A DNA stretch of 26,679 nucleotides from a virus. The notes below the pieces were generated by a model that had not been told where the DNA came from, did no database searches, and saw only the letters and a list, made by a program, of their open reading frames with translations. Shown piece by piece: positions 6,379 through 13,766 of the stretch. The stretch spans positions 1 through 26,679 of IMG/VR virus record IMGVR_UViG_3300026519_000056. The stretch is one strand, 5' to 3'. The translations under genes were made by a program, and so were the position numbers. Numbering within the stretch: the first letter of the stretch is position 1; each line of letters begins with the position of its first letter.

Positions 6379-8494
6379 CGCCTATCTCAGGAGCGTCGCG
6401 CTCGCCCATGCCCCGCCGCCAGGGCGGCCGATCTTCCATCTCGACTACGAGACCTTCTCGGAGATCGACCTCAAGAAGACCGGTGCTTCGGTCTATGCCC
6501 TGCATCCATCGACCGAGGTTCTCATGCTCGCCTACGGCTGGGGCGACGGCCCGGTCAGGCAGTGGGTTCCCGCTCTCGGCGAGGAAATGCCCCAGGAACT
6601 GGCCGAGGTTCTGCGCGACCCCACAGTTACTCTGGCGGCCTGGAACGCGCCGTTCGAAATGGCGATCACCCGGCACACGCTGGGGATTGCCGTTGCCCGG
6701 GAACGCTGGCTGGACGTGATGGCGCTCGCCTATTCTCTGTCGCTGCCGGGGAAGCTGTCGAAATGCGGAGAGGTCATCGGGCTGGCCGAAGACCAGAAGA
6801 AACTCCAGCGCGGCACGCTGCTGGTCAGGAAGTTCTGCAAGCCCCGAAAGCCGACGAAGAACAAGCCCTGGACCCGGAGCACCGCGGAAACCGATCCCGC
6901 GGACTGGCAGGAGTTTCTCGAATACAACCGCCAGGACGTGATTGCCGAACGCGCCATCTACCGGCGGCTCAGGAAATTCCAGATGCCGGACCACGAATGG
7001 CGGCTCTGGCACCTGGACCAGAAGATCAACGACGCGGGTATCCCCATCAACATGAACGCCGTGCGGGCGGCGGTGCGACTGACCGAAAGCACGATCCGCA
7101 AGGACCTGCGACGGATGGGTCAGCTGACCGGGTTGTCAAATCCCAACAGCACCCAGCAGCTCCTGCCATGGCTTCGGGCGAACGGCTACCCGTTCGAGGA
7201 CCTCAAGAAGGGCCATGTCGAGCGCGCGGCGAAGATGGTCGAGGAATGGGAACATGACGAAGACGCCGATCCCTTCGCTTACAGCCCGGAATACAAGGAG
7301 GTTCTCGACCTTCGGCTCCGCGTCTCGAAATCATCGGTGAAGAAGTTCCGCGCGCTTCTGGTCGCAACCGACGCCGACGGTAAACTCCGTGGATGCCACC
7401 AGTTCGCGGGCGCCGGGCGGACCTGGCGCTGGGCGGGGCGCCGGTTCCAGCCGCAGAACCTCTCCAAACCCGAGAAATATCTGGAGGATCGGGTCCCCGA
7501 GCTGGTGCATGACGTAGAGCACCTTTCCGAGGCCGAAATCCGGGCCAAATACGAGAACCCGATGGACGTTCTGGTCGCCTGCGTTCGGCCGATGGTGCAG
7601 GCACCGGAGGGTCATCTTCTGGTCGATGCCGACCTTTCCGCGATCGAGAACGTGGTGCTCGGGTGGCTGGCGCGTGACGACAAGATTCTGCGCGTGTTCC
7701 GCGAAGGGCTGGACCCTTACATCGACTTCGCCGTGGATATGTTCGGCAAGCCTTACGAGGAGATCGAGGCGGTCGTCAAATCCGGCGACAAGACCATGCG
7801 GACGACGGCAAAGCCCGGGGTGCTGGGCTGCGGCTACATGCTGGGGCCGGGCGAAGAGCGGGAAAACCCCCGCACCGGAGAAATCGAAGCCACCGGCCTT
7901 CTCGGCTACGCCTGGAACATGAAGGTCCCCTTCACCCGGGAGATGGCCGAACTGTCGGTCAGGACATTCCGGGGCAAGTTCGTCGATGTGGTCCAGTTCT
8001 GGTGGGATTTGGACCGGGCTGTGCGTCGGGTGCTACGGACCGGAAATCCCGAGAAGGTAGGCTATCTCAGGATCGACCTAAAGAAGCCGTTCATGCGGAT
8101 CAGGCTCCCCAGCGGGCGGTTTCTGCACTACCTCCGCCCGAAGATCATCAAGAAGCGAACGCCGTGGGGTGAACTGAAACCCCAGGTCTCCTACGAACAG
8201 ATGGACAACGGCCGCTGGCGCCGGGTCACTACGCATCCCGGGAAGCTGGCCGAAAACGTCACTCAGGCGGTGGCCCGGGACATTCTGGCAAACGGCATGA
8301 CGTTGGCCGACCGGGCGGGCATCGACATTCGTCTGCACGTCCATGACCAGATCGTGGCCGTTGCCCACGAGGACCGCGCCGAGGACGCGCTGCAAACGCT
8401 GATCCGCTGCATGACCACCCGCCCGGCATGGGCGGACGACAAGTTGCCGCTTAAAGCTGCCGGGCTTACCACCAAGGTTTTCATCAAGGACTGA
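6368..8494 (+). CDS. family A DNA polymerase with 3'-5' exonuclease domain
   Basis: A 708-residue replicative phage polymerase. The exonuclease has D26-Y-E28 (Exo I), N93-x2-F-E97 (Exo II, with Glu in place of the common Asp) and Y186-x3-D190 (Exo III). The polymerase domain has motif A around D422-L-S-A-I-E427, motif B R478-x3-K482 followed by G-C-G-Y490, and motif C H659-D660-Q661, where most PolA enzymes have H-D-E. D422 and D660 are the predicted catalytic metal ligands. There is no 5'-3' exonuclease domain, as is usual in phage enzymes. The ATG overlaps the end of dcm by 11 bp, with GAGG upstream. It acts with the DUF2815 SSB and the primase-helicase. Confidence 0.93.
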   Translation: MPIDAYLRSVALAHAPPPGRPIFHLDYETFSEIDLKKTGASVYALHPSTEVLMLAYGWGDGPVRQWVPALGEEMPQELAEVLRDPTVTLAAWNAPFEMAITRHTLGIAVARERWLDVMALAYSLSLPGKLSKCGEVIGLAEDQKKLQRGTLLVRKFCKPRKPTKNKPWTRSTAETDPADWQEFLEYNRQDVIAERAIYRRLRKFQMPDHEWRLWHLDQKINDAGIPINMNAVRAAVRLTESTIRKDLRRMGQLTGLSNPNSTQQLLPWLRANGYPFEDLKKGHVERAAKMVEEWEHDEDADPFAYSPEYKEVLDLRLRVSKSSVKKFRALLVATDADGKLRGCHQFAGAGRTWRWAGRRFQPQNLSKPEKYLEDRVPELVHDVEHLSEAEIRAKYENPMDVLVACVRPMVQAPEGHLLVDADLSAIENVVLGWLARDDKILRVFREGLDPYIDFAVDMFGKPYEEIEAVVKSGDKTMRTTAKPGVLGCGYMLGPGEERENPRTGEIEATGLLGYAWNMKVPFTREMAELSVRTFRGKFVDVVQFWWDLDRAVRRVLRTGNPEKVGYLRIDLKKPFMRIRLPSGRFLHYLRPKIIKKRTPWGELKPQVSYEQMDNGRWRRVTTHPGKLAENVTQAVARDILANGMTLADRAGIDIRLHVHDQIVAVAHEDRAEDALQTLIRCMTTRPAWADDKLPLKAAGLTTKVFIKD

Positions 8495-8497
8495 GGA

Positions 8498-8812
8498 ATG
8501 AAGTGTGGCATGGCGCGCCGCGAAGCCTTCATCGAGAACGAAGTTTGCAAGCACGCCCGCGCTTTGGGGTGGCGCGTGCGCAAGATGCAGTTCATCGGCC
8601 GACGCGGCTGCCCCGACCGCTGGTTTTTCGGCCCGGACGGACAGCTGGTTGTCATTGAGTTCAAGGACCCGAACGGCAAGCTCTCGGTCGCCCAGCGCCG
8701 GGAAATCAACTGGATGAAGGCCAATGGCTTCAATGTCCATGTTGTAAATGACGTCGAGACCGGGTGCGAGATTTTCGACACCCTGTCGGATGAGGGTCCC
8801 GCGGATGAGTGA
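8498..8812 (+). CDS. VRR-NUC domain nuclease
   Basis: A single-domain VRR-NUC protein of 104 residues from ATG 8498; an ATG at 8510 would give 100 residues and is equally compatible with the fold. The catalytic set is visible as G34-R-R-G-C-P-D40 and E54-F-K56, the PD-(D/E)XK signature, followed by K-L-S-V-A-Q. Stand-alone phage VRR-NUC proteins are thought to be structure-specific nucleases, for example for branched DNA; here the exact substrate is unknown. It sits 3 bp after the polymerase and overlaps the helicase start, a common phage order. Confidence 0.88.
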   Translation: MKCGMARREAFIENEVCKHARALGWRVRKMQFIGRRGCPDRWFFGPDGQLVVIEFKDPNGKLSVAQRREINWMKANGFNVHVVNDVETGCEIFDTLSDEGPADE

Positions 8813-10268
8813 ACCCAGCGCTCTCAGGTGCCCGGGCGATCTTCGCCCCTATCAGCGGGACCTCGCAATCCGGCTGCGCGATGACTTCGGGAAGAAGCCC
8901 GGCGCGTTGCTTGCGGTGCAAATGTCACTTGGCAAGACCGTGATGACGGCCACCGCGATGCGCTGGTTGCTGGACGAATTCATGGTGCGGCGCTGGCTCA
9001 TCATCGCCCCGCTTCGCGTGGCCCAAATGACCTGGCCGGACGAGTTCGGCGCCTGGAGCCACCTGCGCCCCCTGAAATGGGTCAGCCTTTGCGGCACCCG
9101 GATCGGACAATCCGTTTCACCTGCCAAGCGGACAGAACTGCTCCGGCAGTTTCTGGCGGACTCCTCTCAGGAAATCGCTATCATCAACCGCGAGAACGTG
9201 GTGTGGCTCTACCGCACCTTGCGCGAGATGGGCCATGAGTGGCCATTCGACGGGATCGTCTATGATGAATCCTCGCGCCTGAAAGAGGGGAGGAAACGAA
9301 CCGGCAGCAGACGTCTGTCGGAGTTCGGCGCCCTGGCCAAGGTCAGGAAGCACATCTCTTACGTCATCGAACTGACCGGAACCCCGACCCCCAACGGGCT
9401 GATCGACCTGTGGGGCCAGCTCTACCTGATCGACCAGGGGCGGCGGCTCGGCACCACCAAGACCGCGTTCCTTCGGCGCTGGTTCGACTCGGATTACATG
9501 GGCTGGACCCATACACCGAAACCGAATGCGGAGCGGGAAATCCTCGGCCGAATCAAGGACGTCACCGTGTCACTCAAGACCCGGGACGTGATCGCTCTCC
9601 CCGAAATCGTCACCTCGAACGTGTTTGTCGAACTGACCGAGAAGGAGATGCGCGACTACCGGCGTTTCGAGCGCGAACTGGCGCTGGAGGAGCACGACAT
9701 TGAAGCCGTCAACCGAGGCGTTCTGACTTTCAAGCTACTCCAATACGCCAACGGCTCGGTCTATCGGACCGACGAGGATAGCTTCCCGCCGAAACGAGAG
9801 GTCGTCCGCATCCATGACCACAAGCTGCACGCGATGGATTCCATTCTGGCGGAAACGGGGGGCGCGAACCTGTTGGTCGCCTATTCTTACAAGTTCGACC
9901 TGGACGCGCTGAAAAAACGCTACCGTTTCGCCCGTGTCGCCGAAGAGCCGGGCGCCCTGGACGACTGGAACGCGGGCAAGGTCAGGATGCTGCTCGCACA
10001 TCCCGCCTCGATAGGTCACGGCATGAATATCCAGTTCGGCGGCCACCACATCGTCTGGTTCGGGCTGAACCCGAGCCTTGAGCTGTATCAGCAGTTCAAC
10101 GCACGGCTCCCCCGCCCCGGACAGAAGGCGGACCGCGTGTTCATTCACCACATCCTCGCACGGGGCACTTTCGACGAAAAGCTGATACGGATTCTCGCGG
10201 ACAAAGACGCCACCCAAGAGCGGATCACCGACGCCGTGAAGTCTCACCTTCGGGTGATGGATACCTGA
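8805..10268 (+). CDS. SNF2-type (SF2) DNA helicase/translocase
   Basis: 487 residues from ATG 8805, which overlaps the stop of the nuclease gene; an upstream GTG at 8748 lies inside that gene and is unlikely. Motifs: Q17 in L-R-P-Y-Q, Walker A M40-S-L-G-K44-T45 (usual form M-G-L-G-K-T), motif II Y153-D-E-S156 in place of DEAH, motif III around L190-T-G-T-P, motif V G404-H-G-M-N408, and motif VI Q430-F-N-A-R434-L-P-R437-P-G-Q with the arginine fingers. These place it with phage SNF2/DEAD-like helicases that follow VRR-NUC genes. It may remodel replication or recombination intermediates. It is the last gene of the early unit. Confidence 0.9.
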   Translation: MSEPSALRCPGDLRPYQRDLAIRLRDDFGKKPGALLAVQMSLGKTVMTATAMRWLLDEFMVRRWLIIAPLRVAQMTWPDEFGAWSHLRPLKWVSLCGTRIGQSVSPAKRTELLRQFLADSSQEIAIINRENVVWLYRTLREMGHEWPFDGIVYDESSRLKEGRKRTGSRRLSEFGALAKVRKHISYVIELTGTPTPNGLIDLWGQLYLIDQGRRLGTTKTAFLRRWFDSDYMGWTHTPKPNAEREILGRIKDVTVSLKTRDVIALPEIVTSNVFVELTEKEMRDYRRFERELALEEHDIEAVNRGVLTFKLLQYANGSVYRTDEDSFPPKREVVRIHDHKLHAMDSILAETGGANLLVAYSYKFDLDALKKRYRFARVAEEPGALDDWNAGKVRMLLAHPASIGHGMNIQFGGHHIVWFGLNPSLELYQQFNARLPRPGQKADRVFIHHILARGTFDEKLIRILADKDATQERITDAVKSHLRVMDT

Positions 10269-10510
10269 CCAAAAAGACAGGTTGCCAACGGGAGACCTCC
10301 CATTCTGCGCTTTGGCGTGCGCAACCATAAACAGGCGTTTGGCCCATATTTTATTACGTTATTGCCAAGCGAATCACTCGACTATTATCATCCTTAACCT
10401 CTCGTCAACAGAAAAATCATTGACGGGGGCTGATAATTCAACTACCTGTTGAAAGGTGAAGGATTAAGTTTGCAGTTCCGCAATGATCTTAGGGCAGAAG
10501 TGAGGACGCC
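10269..10510. promoter_or_regulatory. 242-bp AT-rich control gap before the HTH regulator gene
   Basis: This non-coding gap after the helicase gene starts with nested inverted repeats: GGTTGC (10280-10285) with GCAACC (10321-10326), and inside them GGGAG-N2-CTCCC (10290-10301). They may form a terminator-like structure, though no T-run follows. The middle (10340-10400) is very AT-rich. TTGACG (10420-10425) is a -35 candidate; a -10 at 17-bp spacing would fall on the operator dyad at 10437-10453. GAGG precedes the GTG start. Confidence 0.5.
10437..10453. promoter_or_regulatory. putative operator dyad O3 (TTCAAC-N5-GTTGAA), perfect palindrome arms
   Basis: This site has perfect 6-bp arms around a 5-bp spacer, making it one of the two most symmetric members of the family. 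It overlaps the likely -10 position of the regulator promoter and lies 58 bp before the GTG of the regulator gene, as expected for autoregulation. Another TCAAC half-site and a TTGAC half-site occur just upstream (10400-10424). Confidence 0.6.
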
Positions 10511-11206
10511 GTGGCACAAGAAACGACCGCCGAATTCGGATACAGGCTGACCCAGGCCCTGGAGGGACACCCTCATGCGCCCCCAACCCCTTTCGGGCGA
10601 CTGACCTGGTTGAAGCGTGAGCTGGAGAAGGTCGCGGGCGTCAAGGTCAGCGTCAATACGGTGCATAAATGGGTCCACGGCACCAGCCGCCCACGAGAAG
10701 ATAATGTGCGGGCTCTGGCGAAGGTCCTGAAGGTTGATGAGGTCTGGCTGTCGATGGGCCGGAAGCCCGTCGAGACAGAAAATGCGCCGCCAGTTGCCGC
10801 GACGGCCCGAGGCCCCGCCCTTTTGGTGGCTGGCCTGATCGAGGTCTCGGGAGGACGAGTTACCTTTCCAGATGCCGGATCGGGGGAAACTCCCCACCTG
10901 TGGGCCAATATCGGCGACAAGCAATTCGGCATTATCGCCGTGACTCCCCAGAGCGACGACGGCGAGAAGGTTTCGTTCGTGATCCCCGAACCCATAGCTG
11001 AGCATCGGGTTCTCGGGGTGGTCCAGGCCGCAGCTTCTACGCCGGGTATCTGTGTATCCATTCTCGACTTGACCGGGGTCGAGCGCCAGTCATTCGGCGG
11101 GTTCTCGGTCGTTCAACTGGAGCGTCGCAAGGGCGGCCGCTACAAGGCACAGGGCCATAGGAAACTCCTTGAAACCCTCAGCCGGATAGAGGAAGTGACG
11201 CCCTGA
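10511..11206 (+). CDS. HTH-domain phage regulator, candidate repressor
   Basis: 231 residues from GTG 10511 with GAGG a few bases upstream. The N-terminal about 80 residues look like an XRE/CI-type DNA-binding domain, with a long first helix and then a recognition segment containing S-V-N-T-V-H-K-W-V-H-G-T-S-R-P and V-R-A-L-A-K-V-L-K-V. The C-terminal 140 residues are Val/Gly-rich and beta-like. They show no S24/LexA Ser-Lys protease pattern, so RecA-driven self-cleavage is not supported. It lies between early and integrase genes and directly downstream of the best operator dyad, which makes it the prime candidate to bind the dispersed dyads. That link is inference. Confidence 0.75.
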   Translation: MAQETTAEFGYRLTQALEGHPHAPPTPFGRLTWLKRELEKVAGVKVSVNTVHKWVHGTSRPREDNVRALAKVLKVDEVWLSMGRKPVETENAPPVAATARGPALLVAGLIEVSGGRVTFPDAGSGETPHLWANIGDKQFGIIAVTPQSDDGEKVSFVIPEPIAEHRVLGVVQAAASTPGICVSILDLTGVERQSFGGFSVVQLERRKGGRYKAQGHRKLLETLSRIEEVTP

Positions 11207-11210
11207 GAAA

Positions 11211-11228
11211 GTTGTAAATCTGTTGTAA
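11211..11228 (+). repeat. two direct GTTGTAA copies, 11 bp apart
   Basis: GTTGTAA at 11211-11217 and 11222-11228, one helical turn apart, right after the regulator stop codon. They belong with the cluster at 11416-11479. Confidence 0.6.
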
Positions 11229-11336
11229 GCCCCAAATTTGGCTTCTAAGCCTCTGTGAGAAAATAGAAAACGATCAAAGGGTCGCCCACCATGAATTCTT
11301 CCCCGAAAGCGAAAATACGCGAAAAACACGCCTGTT

Positions 11337-11353
11337 TTCAACGCCTTGTTGAC
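11337..11353. promoter_or_regulatory. putative operator dyad O4 (TTCAAC-N5-GTTGAC)
   Basis: Eleven of twelve arm positions match the perfect palindrome. It overlaps TTGACA (11349-11354), a consensus -35 hexamer on the plus strand that could serve the integrase gene, although no good -10 is obvious at 17 bp. Confidence 0.5.
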
Positions 11354-11415
11354 AGGCGGGAACCGAAGCGCATTGCACGGAACTGCCCGATTTACCCCTG
11401 AAATGAAGCGATTTT

Positions 11416-11479
11416 GTTGTAAAAATCGCCCTCTTACAACACCCGAGCAAAGCCGTTTACAACACTTGCCGCGTTGTAA
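11416..11479. repeat. four GTTGTAA/TTACAAC copies in alternating orientation
   Basis: GTTGTAA at 11416-11422, TTACAAC at 11434-11440 and 11457-11463, and GTTGTAA at 11473-11479. They form two inverted pairs with spacers of 11 and 9 bp and end 26 bp before the integrase ATG. Together with the pair at 11211-11228 they make six copies within 270 bp. Confidence 0.65.
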
Positions 11480-11505
11480 GGATTCGCACCGCCAAAGGTT
11501 TTCAA

Positions 11506-12711
11506 ATGCTGACAGACAAACAGATTCGATCCGCGAAACCCTCAGACCGCCTCTACCGCATGGCCGACGGCGGTGGCCTTTTCCTCGCCATCCACCCGAG
11601 CGGGCGCAAGACGTTTCAATTGATGTTCCGCGCCCAGGGGAAACAGACGACCCGAACCTTGGGGGAATACCCGGACCTGACGCTGGCCGATGCCCGCTTC
11701 GAAAGGGAGGCCATCAAGCGCCGGTTGCGGCGCGGAGAATGCCCGCCTGAGTTGGTTAAACGATCCCATACCTCGCCCGATCAGCCCGAGATCGTTCCCG
11801 AAAGGAGCTGGGCGCAGTGGATGCGTCGCTACCTGACGAAACGGCGGCGCGAAGGGGCGGCCCCCGCGACGATGAAAAAACTGGAGCTTCACGCAGAAAT
11901 CGCGGGAAAGGTGCTTGATGACATGGACCCCCGCGAAATCAAGGCAGGGCACATCATCGAAGCCTGTCGCCATTACGAAGAGAAGGGGATGCTGAATTCA
12001 GCCCATGCCGTGCGCGCCCTCTGTTCGCAGGTATTCCGTTTCTGCATCGCGCATGGGGCAGCGGATTTCGACCCGGCCGCTCCAGCGCGGGACGCAATCG
12101 CCCGCCCCCGCAACACGGGTTACGCAGGCGTGACGGACCCGAAACGGATCGGGGAACTCATGCTGGCAATCCAGCGCTACCAGGGCGATCCGGTGGTGCG
12201 GGTGGGCCTGCTGCTCTCGGCTTACCTGTTCCCACGCAACGGCGAAATCAGGCGCATGACCTGGGGTCAGATCGACTTTGACAAGGCGCTCTGGACTGTT
12301 CCCGCGGCCCAGATGAAGAAAAAGCGAGAGCATCTTGTCCCGCTCCCGAGACAGGCGCTCGACCAGCTGGCCTGGCTGCGTCAACTGACCGGACGGGAAG
12401 AACTCGTGCTCCACTCCCGAACCTCCAACAGCGGTATTCTTTCGGAGAACACCTTCAACCAGGCTCTGCGCAAGATCGGTTTCGGCCCGCAAGAGCATGT
12501 TCACCACGGGTTCAGGATCACCGCATCGACGATCCTCAACGAACAGGGTTGGAATTCCGACTGGATCGAACGGCAACTGGCCCATGTCGAGGAAAACAAG
12601 ATCAGGGGCGCCTACAACAAGGCTCTCTATCTGCGCGACCGGGCTCTGATGATGCAGGCCTACGCCGACTGGTTGGACGAACGGGCGGAAGAAGCGGAAA
12701 TTCGGGGGTAG
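11506..12711 (+). CDS. int: tyrosine recombinase / phage integrase (DUF4102 N-terminus)
   Basis: A 401-residue P4-like integrase with AAAGG before the ATG. The N-terminal about 80 residues are the DUF4102 arm-binding type (L-T-D-K-Q-I-R-S-A-K-P, L-F-L-A-I-H-P-S-G-R-K). A core-binding domain follows at about 100-190. Catalytic residues visible are R244 (in F-P-R-N-G-E-I-R), H334-x2-R337, H360 and the nucleophile Y370 (G-A-Y-N-K). It would integrate and, with a directionality factor, excise the phage. It is flanked by early and late modules instead of lying at one end, so in this sequence it is not beside a host junction. Its stop codon is inside a strong hairpin. Confidence 0.93.
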   Translation: MLTDKQIRSAKPSDRLYRMADGGGLFLAIHPSGRKTFQLMFRAQGKQTTRTLGEYPDLTLADARFEREAIKRRLRRGECPPELVKRSHTSPDQPEIVPERSWAQWMRRYLTKRRREGAAPATMKKLELHAEIAGKVLDDMDPREIKAGHIIEACRHYEEKGMLNSAHAVRALCSQVFRFCIAHGAADFDPAAPARDAIARPRNTGYAGVTDPKRIGELMLAIQRYQGDPVVRVGLLLSAYLFPRNGEIRRMTWGQIDFDKALWTVPAAQMKKKREHLVPLPRQALDQLAWLRQLTGREELVLHSRTSNSGILSENTFNQALRKIGFGPQEHVHHGFRITASTILNEQGWNSDWIERQLAHVEENKIRGAYNKALYLRDRALMMQAYADWLDERAEEAEIRG

Positions 12712-12764
12712 GCGAAGCCGGGGCTGGGGGTGGAGGAGCGATGACGAAGCCCCGGCTTCGCCTA
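12709..12764. terminator. 17-bp perfect inverted repeat overlapping the integrase stop codon
   Basis: The arm at 12709-12725 starts with the TAG stop and is the exact reverse complement of 12748-12764, with a 22-nt G-rich loop. It is GC-rich, symmetric and without a T-run, so it is more likely a bidirectional transcription barrier or DNA/RNA structure than a textbook intrinsic terminator. Confidence 0.55.
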
Positions 12765-12830
12765 TTGGCGGGCGACCCGCCGACGGCAAATTGGCATGAG
12801 CCAACGGCACAATCAACTTTCAACTTGTTT
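12765..12830. other. two further short hairpins and half-sites; candidate cos or control region
   Basis: GGCGGG/CCCGCC (12767-12772 with 12776-12781) and TTGGC/GCCAA (12791-12795 with 12800-12804) follow the big inverted repeat. Two direct TCAAC half-sites (12813-12817, 12820-12824) come next. In lambda-like phages the cos site lies just before the small terminase gene, so this structured gap is a reasonable place to look for it. No cohesive-end sequence can be proven here. Confidence 0.35.
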
Positions 12831-12847
12831 TTCACCTTTTGGGTGAT
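12831..12847. promoter_or_regulatory. putative operator dyad O5 (TTCACC-N5-GGTGAT) before the late unit
   Basis: It is almost symmetric. TTGTTT lies immediately upstream (12825-12830) and AATAAT (12850-12855) downstream, so the dyad would sit between candidate -35 and -10 elements of the packaging unit. The ATG of the AlpA-like gene follows 45 bp later. Confidence 0.5.
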
Positions 12848-12891
12848 TTAATAATCCCGAGGAAGCGATTCATCTCTGGGGTATCACAGGC

Positions 12892-13116
12892 ATGTCCAGA
12901 CAAGACCGCAAAAAGGGGGCCGCCGGGAACGATCCTGTCGTGTTTATTGGCGTTGGCGAAGTTGCGCGCAGGATCGGGCTGTCCAGCAGGACGATCTACA
13001 AATGGGCCGATTCGGGTCTGTTCCCGAAACCAGTCAAACTCTCCCCGACCCGAATCGCTTTCATCGAATCTGAAATCCAGGCGTGGCAGGAGGCCCGGAT
13101 CGCGGAGCGGGCATGA
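12892..13116 (+). CDS. AlpA-like small HTH protein
   Basis: A 74-residue protein. Residues 22-60 form the MerR-like winged HTH typical of the AlpA family (V-G-E-V-A-R-R-I-G-L-S-S-R-T-I-Y-K-W-A, then G-L-F-P-K-P-V-K-L). Its Lys/Arg-rich N-terminus may add DNA contact. Such proteins act as activators or excisionases in P4- and lambda-like elements. Its location between integrase and terminase, with its stop overlapping the terminase start (ATGA), fits either a directionality factor or a DNA-recognition helper for packaging. I cannot decide between them. Confidence 0.8.
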   Translation: MSRQDRKKGAAGNDPVVFIGVGEVARRIGLSSRTIYKWADSGLFPKPVKLSPTRIAFIESEIQAWQEARIAERA

Positions 13117-13766
13117 CCGACGTGGATGAATTCCTCGGCATCGAAACCGATGTGCCGACCGAAAAACGGGGGCAGAAGAAAAAGAACCGTGGCGGGGGCG
13201 GCACCCACCGGACCGCCTCGGACAGCACTGTCATCATGGCCCTGAACCGGCCGGTGTCGGTGACGTTCCTGATGCAGGTCTGGGGGATGGACCGCAAGAC
13301 CATCCTCAAGCGACTTTCCGAACTCCCCCCGGTCGGCCAGCACCGCGGGAATCAACCTCTTTACGACTTTCGGCAGGCCGCGCAATACCTCGTGACACCG
13401 CGCGTGAACGTCGCCCAGCATATCAGGAAGATGGGGGTCGAAGACCTGCCAAAGGCCCTCCAGAAAGACGTATGGGATGCCAAGCTCAAGGAACAGAAAT
13501 GGCGCCTCCAGGCGGGCGAGCTATGGCCGACCGAGGACGTGCTGGAGGTCCTCGGCGAAGCGTTCCATCGCCTCAAGACCACGACGCAGCTCTGGATTGA
13601 CCAGTTGAGCGAGGGCCACGCCCTTCCCGCCAAAGTCCGGGAAGAGCTGACGCGCATGGTGGACGCGCTGCAAGCCGACCTGCACCGGGCGCTCGTGGAA
13701 ATGCCGAAGGAACGCACCACGCCCAGCCAGATCGGCGAACTCGCGGGAACGGACCTTGATGGGTAG
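13113..13766 (+). CDS. small terminase subunit (DNA recognition)
   Basis: 217 residues from ATG 13113, which overlaps the preceding stop as ATGA; the longer frame from GTG 13083 is less likely. The N-terminus is Lys/Gly-rich and disordered. A winged-HTH follows at about 45-100 (V-S-V-T-F-L-M-Q-V-W-G-M-D-R-K-T-I-L-K-R-L, then a wing with P-L-Y-D-F-R-Q-A). The helical C-terminal part (about 120-205) would bind the large subunit. The layout matches Nu1/TerS-like phage proteins, and its position directly before the GpA-type large terminase supports this. It would bind the packaging start site. Confidence 0.82.
   Translation: MTDVDEFLGIETDVPTEKRGQKKKNRGGGGTHRTASDSTVIMALNRPVSVTFLMQVWGMDRKTILKRLSELPPVGQHRGNQPLYDFRQAAQYLVTPRVNVAQHIRKMGVEDLPKALQKDVWDAKLKEQKWRLQAGELWPTEDVLEVLGEAFHRLKTTTQLWIDQLSEGHALPAKVREELTRMVDALQADLHRALVEMPKERTTPSQIGELAGTDLDG

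Larger units (their letters stand above)
11207..11505. other. 299-bp intergenic region upstream of integrase, repeats and dyads
   Basis: No convincing gene is present. The region holds six GTTGTAA/TTACAAC copies, an operator-like dyad (11337-11353), an AT-rich palindrome CCAAATTTGG near 11231-11240, and a small hairpin GCGATTTT/AAAATCGC (11408-11415 with 11422-11429). It is much more AT-rich than the flanking genes. It is a candidate for integrase arm-binding sites, attP, or a regulator-bound promoter region for the integrase. Confidence 0.5.

Noticed and set aside
2783-8494. A full Z-genome (2-aminoadenine) system
   Set aside because: Only a MazZ-related domain and an ordinary PolA are present. 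purZ and datZ are not seen in the window, so the claim is not supported.
8748-8804. Earlier GTG-type start for the SNF2 helicase
   Set aside because: It lies deep within the VRR-NUC gene. ATG 8805 overlaps the stop in the usual coupled manner.
11291-11401. 36-codon ORF with AAAGGG before its ATG upstream of int
   Set aside because: Codon third positions are not GC-biased like real genes here, and it overlaps an operator-like dyad. It is too short to support as a gene.
11211-11479. GTTGTAA repeats as a CRISPR array
   Set aside because: The repeats are 7 bp, irregularly spaced and in both orientations. No cas genes are present.
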